A program made the position numbers and the translations under genes. Shown here piece by piece: positions 34,992 through 46,264 of a stretch of 64,000 bases of DNA. Numbering within the stretch: position 1 is the first letter of the stretch; each line of letters starts with the position of its first letter. The stretch is from Mariannaea sp. PMI_226 (taxonomy: Eukaryota > Ascomycota > Sordariomycetes > Hypocreales > Nectriaceae): positions 744,001-808,000 of the forward strand of contig JANFOG010000001.1 in assembly GCA_024336345.1 (NCBI GenBank), read 5' to 3'. The notes under the pieces were generated by a model, which was not told the origin of the DNA, searched no databases, and worked only from the letters and a program-made list of their open reading frames with translations.

Positions 34992-37616
34992 ATGGCGACG
35001 CGCGATGCTGAGAGACCACCCACCGGAGACGATCAGAATCCATATGTGTCGGCGAGCCGATGGCGGCACCAAGAGTCATCTGCCTTTGCGGAACACGCAG
35101 CCTTGCAAGCCATTGCGCGGAGTCAACTCGAGCAGAGTGAAAACACTGCTGAACTGACCGAGTTCCTAAACAAATCGCGTATAGATCCCAGCGACGAGTA
35201 TAATAGCACGAATGCAACTCTTGCTGCACCGCTCGCGAATCCCCAAGACCCAGCCAGTAGACCAGCCTCCCTTCGCGCGGTAGAGTCCTCCCGACAAGTT
35301 GAAGCGCCAGACGGAAAAGAAATCGTCTGCGGCCCTTTGTTGAACTATCGTCGTATGGACGGGGGCCGCTGGTATGGGAGCGTCCTCGTGGTTGTTCGAG
35401 GTGGCGGCCAGACGCCGCTTCACCGACCGTACTTGACAGTTGGACTAGCTTCACACGGAGGGGTGCATGGTACTGTTGAGGCCAATGACGAAAGTAACGG
35501 GACCGAAGTTGTGAACGGAGCCCCCGAGAGAACACGAGTCGAAGCACATTGCCTATATTCGGAACCACGAAACACTTTCTGGGCATTCGACATCAACGTT
35601 GCGATCGAAGCCACCGAGACCAACTACATGTACGAGCTCCCTGAAATGCGCTACTCAACTGAGCACAAACCTCGAATCAATACATTTTTTGTCCCTGCTG
35701 CAACCGAGTCGATGCGAATCATGTTCCACTCCTGCAATGGTTTCAGTGTTGGTACAGACGAGAAAGCCTGGAGCGGACCTGCGCTATGGAATGACGTAGC
35801 TCGGAAGCACAAAGAGATTCCCTTCCATGTCATGATTGGAGGCGGCGACCAAATTTACAACGACGGGATTCGAGTCAGTGGTCCCCTGCGCCCCTGGACA
35901 GACATCAGCAATCCCAAGAAGCGTAGGGCGTACCCATTCCCCGAGAAACTCCGCGCGGAGTGTGATGATTACTATCTTAAGAATTACATTCGTTGGTACA
36001 ATACGGAGCCGTTTGCAACTATGAATGGGCAGATCCCGCAAGTCAACATTTGGGATGATCATGATGTGAGTGTCTTCAGCCCACAGGCAGATGACCGGGT
36101 TCCTGCTGACCGACCACTAGATTATTGATGGCTTTGGATCATACACTGATCACTTTATGCGTTGCGACGTCTTCCGGGGCATCGGTGGTACTGCACACAA
36201 GTATTACATGCTTTTTCAGCATCACATGCCGCCGCCGCCATCAACTTACACCTCAGGTAAGGTGGTTTAACGTCTTCATTGCAAAACAAGAGCTAAGCTG
36301 TAGTAGATCATCCTGATTCTGATATTCCCGCACTGGGGCCGGACCTGGCACAGCTGATTGATACGTATGTGGCGGCTCCGAAAACCGAATCTCAGTACAT
36401 CGTAGGCCTGAAGCCTGGCCCTTATGTGGCTGAACATTCACACAACATCTACTGTCGACTCGGTGCACGAATTGCTATGCTTGGAATCGACGCGCGAACT
36501 GAGGTTTGTATCTGCTCACCCTGAGTTAATTGCGCCAATGCTGACAAGGGTTACAGCGAACACGGCATCAAGTAAACTATCCGGAGACTTACGAGCTTAT
36601 CTTTGATCGGCTACGTTCTGAGTTGCGGGCTGCAGCGGAATCTGGTCAACCTATTCGGCACCTGATTCTCCTTTTGGGAATTCCTATTGCGTATCCAGTG
36701 CGTATCATATATTTTCTGAACCGAAGGATGCTCTGTGCTAACAAAAGTGAAGCGCTTGACTTGGCTGGAGAACATCTTCCGAAGCCCTCTCATGGGTCCT
36801 GTGAAGTTGTTGAATCGCCGATTTGGTCTTGGCGGTGGCCTATTCAACCAGTTTGATGGTAGCATTGATCTTTTGGATGATCTAGACGATCACTATACTG
36901 CAAGGACGCATAAAAAGGAGCGGCACGACTTGATCGTGAGTCTGCAGAAAGTGGCAGCCGAATTCTCAGTGCGAGTGACTATTCTAGGAGGTGATGTACA
37001 TCTTGCAGCCTTGGGTCGATTTTATTCGAACCCTGAGCTCAAGATTCCGGCAGAGGAAGATCATCGCTATATGGTAAACGTCATTTCGTCGGCCATTGTC
37101 AACAAGCCGCCACCCCAGGCGGTTGCGAACTTGTTGGCACGCCGAAACAAGATTCACCACCTGAACCCGAAGACGGATGAGACTTTGCTCAACCTATTCA
37201 ACAAAGATCCTGGCAATTCCACCAAGACGGCAGGACACAACCACTGCACAATGCCGAGCCGCAACTTTGCGTCCATCACAGAAAACTCGCCTAATAACGC
37301 CAGTGTCTACACTAACGGTGGCGCAGATGGTATGGCTGATGATAGAAGCGATGCTCAATCATTCCTCGGCAAGAATGGTCATAGCAATCTGCATAAGGGT
37401 GAGGTTGGCTCGGGGACAGAACACAAGGCCGCCTCACGGCAGTCTCATGGAGCGGGTCATGATGGAACTCTAGATGTGTGCATCAACGTGGAGATTGACC
37501 AGCATAATCCAGAGGGCCTGACAGAGATGTACGGAGTGACGGTGCCCGTGTTGGAATATCGCAAGAGAGAAGAGCCTGCAACCCCGCCCCCAGAGCGTAG
37601 CTCAAGCGAGCAGTAG
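34992..37616 (+). CDS. PhoD-like phosphatase (fungal PhoD_2 type)
   Basis: Five exons, 34992-36065, 36121-36256, 36307-36503, 36557-36697 and 36753-37616, encode 803 residues. PhoD-type metallophosphoesterase motifs are visible across exons: a GGGDQIYND block near residue 290, WDDHD at the end of exon 1 continuing as IIDGFGSYTDHF in exon 2, FRGIGGTAHKYYMLFQHH, then LGIDARTERTRHQV and ILGGDVHLAALG in exon 5. The last three junctions restore the conserved phrases DARTE|RTRHQ and IPIAYP|RLTWLE. The final ~130 residues are polar and Asn/Gly/Ser-rich. No signal peptide or membrane segment is seen, so it is probably cytosolic or peripheral. The family hydrolyses phosphomono- or diesters, but the fungal substrate is unknown. 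Acceptor use in intron 4 (36698-36752, ending GAAG) is less canonical but required by frame. Confidence 0.9.
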
Positions 37617-38944
37617 AAATCGCTAGCCGTGCTGCGGACGTCGTTGTTGGGAACTGGTAAGGGAAATCCATACCTTACCATGTGGTGTTCTTTGCGGCAG
37701 TGTGTTAATTGACAACCACAGCCGTCATGAGCCAGAGGGGGCCCGGCAGACATCCGGTGTGGATGGGAGTGGCGTGTTTCAGAGGATCAGTTCAGAGAAG
37801 TACTGGACCTAATCAGTGAATAACTAGATGTACAATTGACAGGAAGAGAAGGCCGAGCTTGGCCTATCTGCCTAGCGGTGAATGTGCGAATAATTCTGTA
37901 TTGATCGGGAGTACCTACTATGTAGAGAATAATTAAAATAAAACCGAACCTCTCAGAAGCAATAGACAAAGCACTACGCTACGTCCGTGATATCTAGTTC
38001 TAGTCGCTAATGCATGACAGGCCACATGACCAACCTGCAATCTATAGCTTCCCCACGTTAAGCGTCGGCAAAGCGCGGTTCTCCATGACCACTTTTACCA
38101 ACTAACCAATACCCTTTCAACTGTCGCGTATGGGGACCTTGACGTGTGCGGCTCTTGACGGGAAAAGAAGTTGTTTTTGAGTGGGCTTCTTGAAAAGACG
38201 GCCGAAACCGGCGGGGCCGGGGAAATCGAATAAGATGTCCATTGGCCAATTATGGAGCTCCGTTGTCCGGCAAGGGCCGGCGGCGGGCGACAAGCTGTAT
38301 GTAATCATGTTCAAATGGTTACTTAGAATGGGATAAATATCCATAGATGGATATGCTCAGGTAACGCAACGCCTGTGTTCATCGATGAAAAATATCTACA
38401 GTGAGAGCTGCTATATTCTCATGGCAATCGCCGGCATTAGGCAGTCTCTTTGTTTGTCAGGTATCTGGCCACCACTGAGCAGATGCAAATTGGCTCTTTT
38501 TCTCACACAAGAACAAGACGAAGTGTGAGAGACGTCATACGGCCGGCAGCCCCACGCGTCTCCGCCTTCCCGTTCGTTGATGGAAGCTTTGCTTTTCCAC
38601 AATCTTTAGGCCGCGATAAGCCGAGAATAGTACACAGTGAATTGCTTGTCGAAGAGCAAAAGAGGCAAGAACCAGGAACAAGAACGGCGTGGCAACGAGG
38701 GGAAGTAGAGGGAGAGCCCTCAGCTTCCCTTGCCTACTTGGTACATGTAGTTTTTTTCTTTCCTTCTTTTTTGGGCACAGCAGAATCATAGAAAAGGGAA
38801 GAATAATCCTCATTCCCTCACGTGCATTTGTCTTAGAATCTCCCCTCTTCCATACCACATCATCGGACTCTTTCTCCCCTTTCAAATCTCTCCGGTGCTT
38901 TGTTTCATTTTCTTTTTTGATACCCTTTATCTGCAATTTGTATA
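37617..38944. other. Intergenic region and P5CDH promoter
   Basis: A 1.3 kb spacer between two genes on the same strand. The last ~180 bases are T/C-rich and read as the leader of the dehydrogenase gene. No supported coding region is seen. Confidence 0.6.
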
Positions 38945-40899
38945 ATGCCATCCATGCTTCTCAACCGGGCTGGCGCTCAGAGCCTCCGCATCGCTGCCAA
39001 GGCACAGCAGATCCGGGGAGCTGCCACTCTTGCCGCCTTCCGCCCTCCCAAGGTTTTCAACGAGCCGAACGTGAGTACAATCCCTTTCCGCAGGTATAGG
39101 ATTGACCGACGACTGGGAAATCGAAACGGCAGACCCTCTAAAGGGTTGAACAGAAAGCTGACCAATTGCGTTATAGCAACATTATGCAAAGAACAGTGAG
39201 CAGCGAGATGGCTTGACTGCTGCCCTCGAGAAGCTCCAGGGCAAGCTCCCTCTCGAGGTTCCCGTTTTTGTTGGCGGAAAGGAGGTAAGTAATTGCGTTG
39301 ATGTATTTCGCATGATGCTGTAACTGTCAAGCGGTACCAATTGATAGATTTCCTTGCGAAATGCATGCAGAATCGATAGAACCGATAACTAACTAAACAT
39401 CATAGATCAAGGCTTCTGCTCTCTCGAAGCAGCTTAACCCCGCCGACCACGCTACTACCGTTGCATCTTACCACACTGCTACTCCTGCGGACGTCTCCAA
39501 GGCCATCGATGCTGCCCTCGCGGCAAAGCCTGCCTGGGAGGCTCTCCCTTTCGCCGATCGCGCTGCTGTCTTCCTCAAGGCTGCTGACCTCATCTCCACC
39601 AAGTACCGGTACGATATCATGGCCGCCACCATGCTCGGCCAAGGCAAGAACGCATGGCAGGCAGAGATCGACTCGGCTGCTGAGCTGGCTGATTTCTTCC
39701 GCTTCAACGTACACTACGCCGAGCAGCTCTACAGCCAGCAGCCTGAGCACAACAGTCCCAATGTTTGGAACCGGGTAGAGTATCGACCCCTCGAAGGTTT
39801 TGTCTACGCCGTGAGCCCCTTTAACTTTACTGCCATTGCGGGTAACCTTCCCGGCGCACCAGCTCTGCTTGGCAATGTTGTTGTTTGGAAGCCTAGCGAC
39901 TTCGCCATTGCTTCCAACTGGCTGGTCTATAACATTCTCCTCGAGGCCGGTCTGCCCAAGGATGTTATCCAGTTTGTTCCCGGTAACCCAGTTGAAGTGA
40001 CCAAGGTAGTCCTCGAACATAAAGAGTTTGCTGCCCTTCACTACACTGGTAGTACTGCTGTATTCCGCAAACTGTATGGTACAATTGGTCAGGGCATTGC
40101 TGAGGGCCGGTACCGATCTTATCCCCGCGTTGTTGGCGAGACCGGCGGCAAGAACTTCCACCTAATTCACCCTTCTGCTGATATTGAAAACGCTGTCAAC
40201 CAGACTGTACGAGGCGCTTTCGAGTACCAGGGCCAAAAGTGCAGTGCCACTTCCCGAATGTATGTGCCCAAGTCAAAGTGGGCTGAGTTCAAGGAGAAGT
40301 TGGTAGCCGAGGTCGAGAAGCTCAGCATCGGGGTTCCGTGGGAACATAATCACTTTATGGGCCCCGTCATTCACGAGGCCTCATTTAAGAAGCTTTCTGG
40401 CGCCATTGACGAGGCCAAGACGGATAAGGATTTGGAACTTGTCACTGGTGGCAAATATGATTCGTCCAAGGGCTACTTTGTGCATCCTACCATCTATGCC
40501 ACTACGAACCCCGCCCACAAGTTCTTTTCAACTGAATTCTTCGGCCCTATTCTGACTGCCCATATCTGGGATGATGCTGCTCCCGATGCTTTCGAGGCTG
40601 TGTGCAAATTGGTTGAGTCCACGTCTGAGTATGGTCTGACCGGATCTATCTTCGCTGCTGACCGCGAGGCTGTCCGATTTGCTGAAGAGAAGCTTCGCAA
40701 TGCTGCAGGCAACTTCTACGTCAACTGCAAGAGTACTGGTGCCGTTGTTGGCCAGCAGCCATTTGGTGGTTCGCGAGCCAGCGGTACGAATGATAAGGCT
40801 GGTAGCCAGAACTTGTTGACAAGGTTTGTCAACGTCCGGTCTATTAAGGAGGAGTTTGTTCCTACAACCAAGGTGCTCTATCCCAGCAACGAGATCTGA
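38945..40899 (+). CDS. PUT2: Delta-1-pyrroline-5-carboxylate dehydrogenase, mitochondrial
   Basis: Three exons, 38945-39070, 39177-39284 and 39406-40899, encode 575 residues, matching the length of yeast Put2. The enzyme oxidises glutamate semialdehyde (from pyrroline-5-carboxylate) to glutamate with NAD+, the second step of proline breakdown in the mitochondrial matrix. The N terminus is Arg/Ala/Ser-rich (MLLNRAGAQSLRIAAKAQQ), as expected for import. Aldehyde dehydrogenase motifs: SPFNFTAIAGNLPGAPAL, KPSDFA, HYTGSTAVFRKL, the general-base motif VVGETGGKN (Glu about 323) and the nucleophile motif YQGQKCSATSR (Cys about 357), then FFGPILTAHIW. Both introns are phase 0 and join EPN|QHYAKN and GGKE|IKAS, as in the family. 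The proline regulatory and transport genes sometimes clustered with it in fungi are not in this window. Confidence 0.95.
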
Positions 40900-43800
40900 A
40901 CTTCAAGACCGATAAAGTAAAAGCCGAGCCTTTGATAGGATCCGGAGATGCAGGTCATGGATTATGATTGATTTTTTTTTTAAACAATTCATGTTTTGGG
41001 AGTCTGGGAAAAGATTGATTGAGGAGTTTGATGTACAGGACATATATGCGCACACCGGCAGAACACAATTGGTGCGTTGCATAATAAGTAGGTTCAACTT
41101 TGAATTGAAGATTAATGAAACATACTTCAAACGAAAGCCCTGCAGTTTCTATCGATATGCATCTCCAAGAGAGACGATTGCGTAGTTGGGCATCTCATTC
41201 AGCGTAATCAACCTCCTCGGGCGCTATGGGAATGGAGAGGGAGAATTGTAAAATCGCTCTCCGCACTTGGAGTCGGCGTCTCACCGTCCCTGAGCAATCC
41301 CTAGTCGTTCTAATGAGGGTGGAAAAAGGAACCATGTCAAGGAATATAAATGTAGACCAGGTCATTGGCACTGCTGGTTTTCGAGAGCCAGCTTTTTCGA
41401 CCTGGTCTGGTTTGGAGACAGGTTCTCTGGTTTATGTTGGCCTATTGAGAGAGGTCATGAAATGATTTAGTACGAAAGGTTCATAGACATAAGATACAGA
41501 CATATGTAGAAATATAAGTGGAGGAATATATGGCGATATTTTTTCCTCTTTTATCAAGAATGCACATCAAAACGTGAATTCGGGCGTTTCTCGAAACGCC
41601 CCAACACAGCACTGGTTCCCATCTGATCGCTAGTTTTGAGAGAGGTAGGCAGGCAAGAGATAATTTGAACCTGGAGAATACAACGAAGCTATTGTTGCCT
41701 TGCTCTTCGAAGAAAGTGGTAGACTACAGGATAGTGAACTCGGTACATCGAGCCCAGGCCCAAAGGCAGAAGGCAATTAAAGCCGATTGGTCATGATGGT
41801 GAACTACAGTAGAGGCCCCCCCCTTGCCCCCCACGTTGGCGTATGGGAGACGTTGATGGGTGGGATTCACCTGGAATGGACGCAGTCGGAGACAGAATTG
41901 GGACACGTGCTCACCCTCGTCGCTGAACGCTATCAGCCAAAGCCAAACTGAACTGATCCTTGCATACCCATGTATTTAGATTGGGACCCTTGCTTGAGAC
42001 GCCGGCTCCAAACCCCCCAAGGGCCCCTAGAGCCCCTAGGGCTGGTTCAAGAACAATGACCCCATAAACATGTGCTAGTCAGTTGAAGGCAGCGACTGAG
42101 CACTGACCATGGAGGATCGGGGGATGAGGAGAGGACACGTGCTCGCGTGCCTTGGACCTGGTGGTTTCCGTATTCACTGACTGTAGTGGCGGGAACGATG
42201 AGACATGACGTGCCGGTTTATGAAAGCTGATTCGAGGGATGGAAAAAAAGGGGTGCGGAGGAGGCTAATGGGTGAAGGACTGTCATCGTTTCAATTGGGT
42301 TTTATTCCGGCAGCATCTGTGCGAAATGTGCAAAAAGAAAGACAGAGGGCATACACACACATAGCAGTTGGCGATCATATGAAGGGCAAAAAACAGAAAC
42401 TGCGCACGATACCTACCTTGACCAAAGTACGAACCAAAGTCTTTAGGCTTAGTACAAAGTATTTCGGCGTGGCGAAAAACCCCAAATAATAGTGGATGAA
42501 GCTCCCTTGTCGCGAGGACTCGGTGATCGCACTGGGCAAGTCGGGGTTGAATAATTGGGTCTGTGCGGATGGATATGATTTGTGTGTGTATTAACTTATA
42601 CGTAGGTACACTAATATGGAGGTTGGTCTGCTTTTATTTCGACGTCGCGGATAACTCACTTTAATTATGGCCCTTTTGTAGATTGCGCTGGCCGGCCAAT
42701 TGATATTGTGGCTATTAATGTGTATAAGAACGGAAAATTAAAAAATGATCAAGTAAATGCGAAGAGATGGAATATGCGTAACAATTGAATGTATTGATTA
42801 TTATTCTTGATGAAAGGTGGAAGGTAGGCACCTACCTTGTACTATGCCAAATAATAGGTAGAAAAGGGAGTAAATACTCTCTTACAGCAACACGAAGTGT
42901 TCCTTCCTTCCTTCCATTCAGTACCTTCAAATAATTAAGTCCTTCACACATCAGGCAAGCACCTATCTAGGTACCTACCTACCTGGGTAGAAAGAGGGGA
43001 CACATTATTGAATACTGGAGGTAGGTAGATCTACATCCACATCCCCAACATCTCTGCTTCGTTTGGACCAAAGCCAATCTTGCTCACATTTTCTTCTTTA
43101 TGCATCTACTATACGGCACCTAAGCCGGTGGCCCCCCCTCCCCTCCCCATCTCTTTCTGTCTGTCTCTTTTTTTTTTCTCTCTCTTGTTATTATTATTTA
43201 TTATGGGGAACCGACACGCACACCCCTTAGGCTGCCCATGCTTGCACGCCTGTCTTTGAAGCCGCAACTAGCGACCACATGGGCAAATGCCCCACGCTGA
43301 TTCGTCAATGTGCTTGAACAACATCGGAGAGCACGCGACCATTTTCTGAATGATGCTTGGTCCAGAGCAAAGCTGCACTTCCATGATCCATCTCTGGGGG
43401 TGGCCAAGGGAACTTTGATTCTCTTTCGGGCATGGTCCTGGTGGTTTTCATCGTCGTTGGGATTTCTCGGTTCCTGGGGAGAAGCCACAGAAATGGAAAG
43501 AGAGAGAGAAAGCGGGAGAGAGAAGAGAAGACGAGCAGGGAGGGAGTAGGAGTGGGTGAGATAGAGGGTGCTTTTTGCCTATTGCAGCTTGTCGCCATGA
43601 TTATGCTGCATGCAGTGCATGTTCTGTCCATCGTTACTTGGCACAGAACAATCAGTACCTGAGGTAGGAAACGCTATCCATGCTTCTCTCCCGTCTCAAT
43701 CACTCAATCTGTGCAGATGTATATTCTATATCCTGTACCGAGTAAGTATGTGCCCCTCCCCTCCCTCTCCTCTTCCTCTCCAACTACCCGTCCCTGCCCG

Positions 43801-44916
43801 TCATTCTTCTATCATTCGTCGCCTCTTACTTCTTTGCCCTCGTGCCCGTGCTCGTGCTTCGTCGTTTGGTTCCTCCTATCTATTGCTCCGGCCTTCCATG
43901 GCCCCCCCCCTTCCCCTTCCCTCGCGCTAATAAGTCTTGAATGATAGCGCTTGCCTCAGCCTGAAGTGAGGAGCATGTGCTTGTGCTTGTGCCCCCCTTC
44001 CTCTTTTCATTCCTGTTCTTTGCTCGCAGTGCGCCGGCGTCAATCTTTTGATCCACGTTTCTCAGTACCTCAGCTGCCCATCATACTCAAGGTACTTACT
44101 ACCTTACCCTTACTCACTGTACCTGACCTTACCTTACCCTAACTCTTGTAAGGAGGGGGCGTTGATCTAAACTTGGCTCCAATAACCAGAGCAATCGACG
44201 GACAGCTCAGAAAGATCTAAACTTGTCTGGTCGTGCTGCTTCCCCGGTCATTGCTTTTTGTTGATCACATCCACCTCTGGTCCCTTCTCCGTGGTCCTCC
44301 TCCTTCTCTTCTTCTGTTCTTCTTCCTTTTTCTCCTCATCCTTACATTTCCTCCGTTCTCGACGTTACACACGTGCCCTTCTCGTCGTGGAAGACCTAAT
44401 CTGACCAGGCCAGGCCAGGCCAGTCTAACATCATATATCCACCACCTTGGGCCCAGTAGCATCAAACCAACCCTGTCACCGACGGTTGATTCGATTAGTC
44501 CCTCCGTCTCTCTTCCCACATCTCGCCGTTTCTCTCAGCCTGGCATTCGATCTTCACTTACCCCTACTCTTTTTTTTATTCTTTTTTTCTTTTTGGGTGC
44601 TTGCTCCAGACTGAGGTGTGAAGTGTGACCAGGCTCTTCTTGCCTTCAATTTTGCCCTCGTGACTTGCGCACATCATTGAAACTCGATATCGCAATCACA
44701 TCGTCCATATCTCAGTCATCACATTTGCCTTCGCTCTCACATCATTTCCCCATTGACCCGATCCCCTTGCAATCTTGGCCTTACCCTGTCTTCCGGACCA
44801 TCTCTTCTTCATTCACACAACTACCCGCGAAGCATAGGGGTTCATTTTCTTCAACAAATTCGCTTTCAAATCATCTTCTATCCATCAGTCCAGCTAGTAC
44901 ATTCAGAGTCGCCAAG
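40900..44916. other. 4 kb intergenic region with probable long leader of the bHLH gene
   Basis: No supportable gene. TACCTACC/TAGGTAGG motifs occur at about 42967-42990 and 43019-43028, with TACCTTACC repeats at 44090-44145. From about 43.7 kb to 44.9 kb the plus strand is strongly C/T-rich, with several short frames, and looks like promoter plus a long 5' leader carrying upstream open reading frames. A 94-codon ATG frame at 42205-42489 is basic and featureless and is not called. Confidence 0.5.
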
Positions 44917-46264
44917 ATGCCTCGAACAGGCCTGCCACTTACACCAGGCTCATCGTCCGATATCAAGGGTAAAGACGGTACTCGACAGCTCGCTTCATAT
45001 CAGCTGTCTTTTGAGCTGCCGCCTCCAGCACTACATGACCCCTCCAGGATCTCGCCTTTAGACTCTCGGCTCTCGCCAACTGACAGCAGCAACAACAACA
45101 ATAACAACAAGTCTCACACACTTGCCTCCGTCTCCCCAGGGTCGACCTTCCCCGTGCAACCCGCCGAGGCCGTCAAGGCTCGCCGGCGGTCGTCAGCTGC
45201 CAAAGATCTTAAAGACAATACATTTGCTCTACCTCCACCCCCAACTCGCTCCCGCAAGATTATCCAGATGAAACCACGGACTCAGGAAGCGAATGCTGAA
45301 GGTGGAAACGGGAAGGAGACAAAATCAAATACCAAGACCCCTGCCGCATCAAAATCAGCAGCTTCGTCAGCAGCTACAACATCAAAAGCCACAGCAGCAG
45401 CCAACGCCAAGACGGACGACACTGGTGACAAGGGCAAGAAGAAGCAGCCTAGTGCCACAAGTGCGGCTGGCCGGAAGATTGCGAGGAAAACGGCCCATAG
45501 TTTGATCGAGAGGCGAAGACGAAGCAAGATGAATGAGGAATTTGCTTTGTTGAAGAGCATGATTCCTGCTTGCACCGGAGAAATGCACAAACTGTCTATC
45601 TTACAGGTTAGTTTGGCTATTCCCAGATTTCTGCTTGACTTGTGCGGGGAATCAACAGTTCACTAACACAGATATCAAATCTACCCAGGCATCAATTGAG
45701 TATGTTCGATATCTCGAGGATTGCGTCGCCCAGCTCAAGGCGCAACAAGAGGAAAATGATTCACAGCTTGAATCCGGCCGGCAGACTCCTACCGCCCGAG
45801 ATCGTTTGCCTTCAATTCGAGAATTCCACCCGACCTTCCGGCCAGATCCTCTAGGTTCTGGCGATGGCGATGTTGAAATGGAAGACTCGGAAGTGGACTC
45901 TCCAACAATTCCATACAACTCGGAGAGAAATACGCGCCAACCATCAATTTCTCCCGCTTTACGACCTCAAGACTCATTGGCTCGTGACCGAAACCTCTCA
46001 TACTCAGCCGTACCAACAGACGATCGCCGGTACAGTTTCAGTACTTCAGCCACCACTTCACCTGCTTTTGGCCCTCAAGTGTTTGGCTCAGGTCCATTTG
46101 CGCGAAGTGATGCATCCGCTCCGCCTTCAGCACTGACCAGCCCAGCTCTTGATCCTCAGAATGAACTTGATCAAGAGGCCATGGCTGCCTTGTTGATGCT
46201 AAATAATGACCGCCGCGGGTCGAAGGGGCGGGGGCTATCAGTCCGTGATTTGCTCAGCACGTGA
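44917..46264 (+). CDS. bHLH transcription factor, class B E-box type
   Basis: Two exons, 44917-45606 and 45689-46264, encode 421 residues. The basic region and helix 1 read RKTAHSLIERRRRSKMNEEF, with His194, Glu198 and Arg202 in the H5-E9-R13 positions that favour CACGTG E-boxes. Helix 2 (MHKLSILQ|ASIEYVRYLEDCV) is interrupted by the phase-0 intron and runs on into a short amphipathic segment (AQLKAQQEE). The N-terminal region is Ser/Pro-rich with an Asn tract, and an Ala/Lys/Ser-rich linker precedes the domain. The C-terminal half is Ser/Pro-rich with an acidic patch (GDVEMEDSEVD). It resembles fungal Esc1/Ino4-like bHLH proteins, but I cannot name the orthologue. 44917 is the first in-frame ATG. 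Confidence 0.9.

Noticed and set aside
42205..42489. 94-codon ATG frame
   Set aside because: Basic and featureless, with no homologue recognised. Chance frames of this size are expected.
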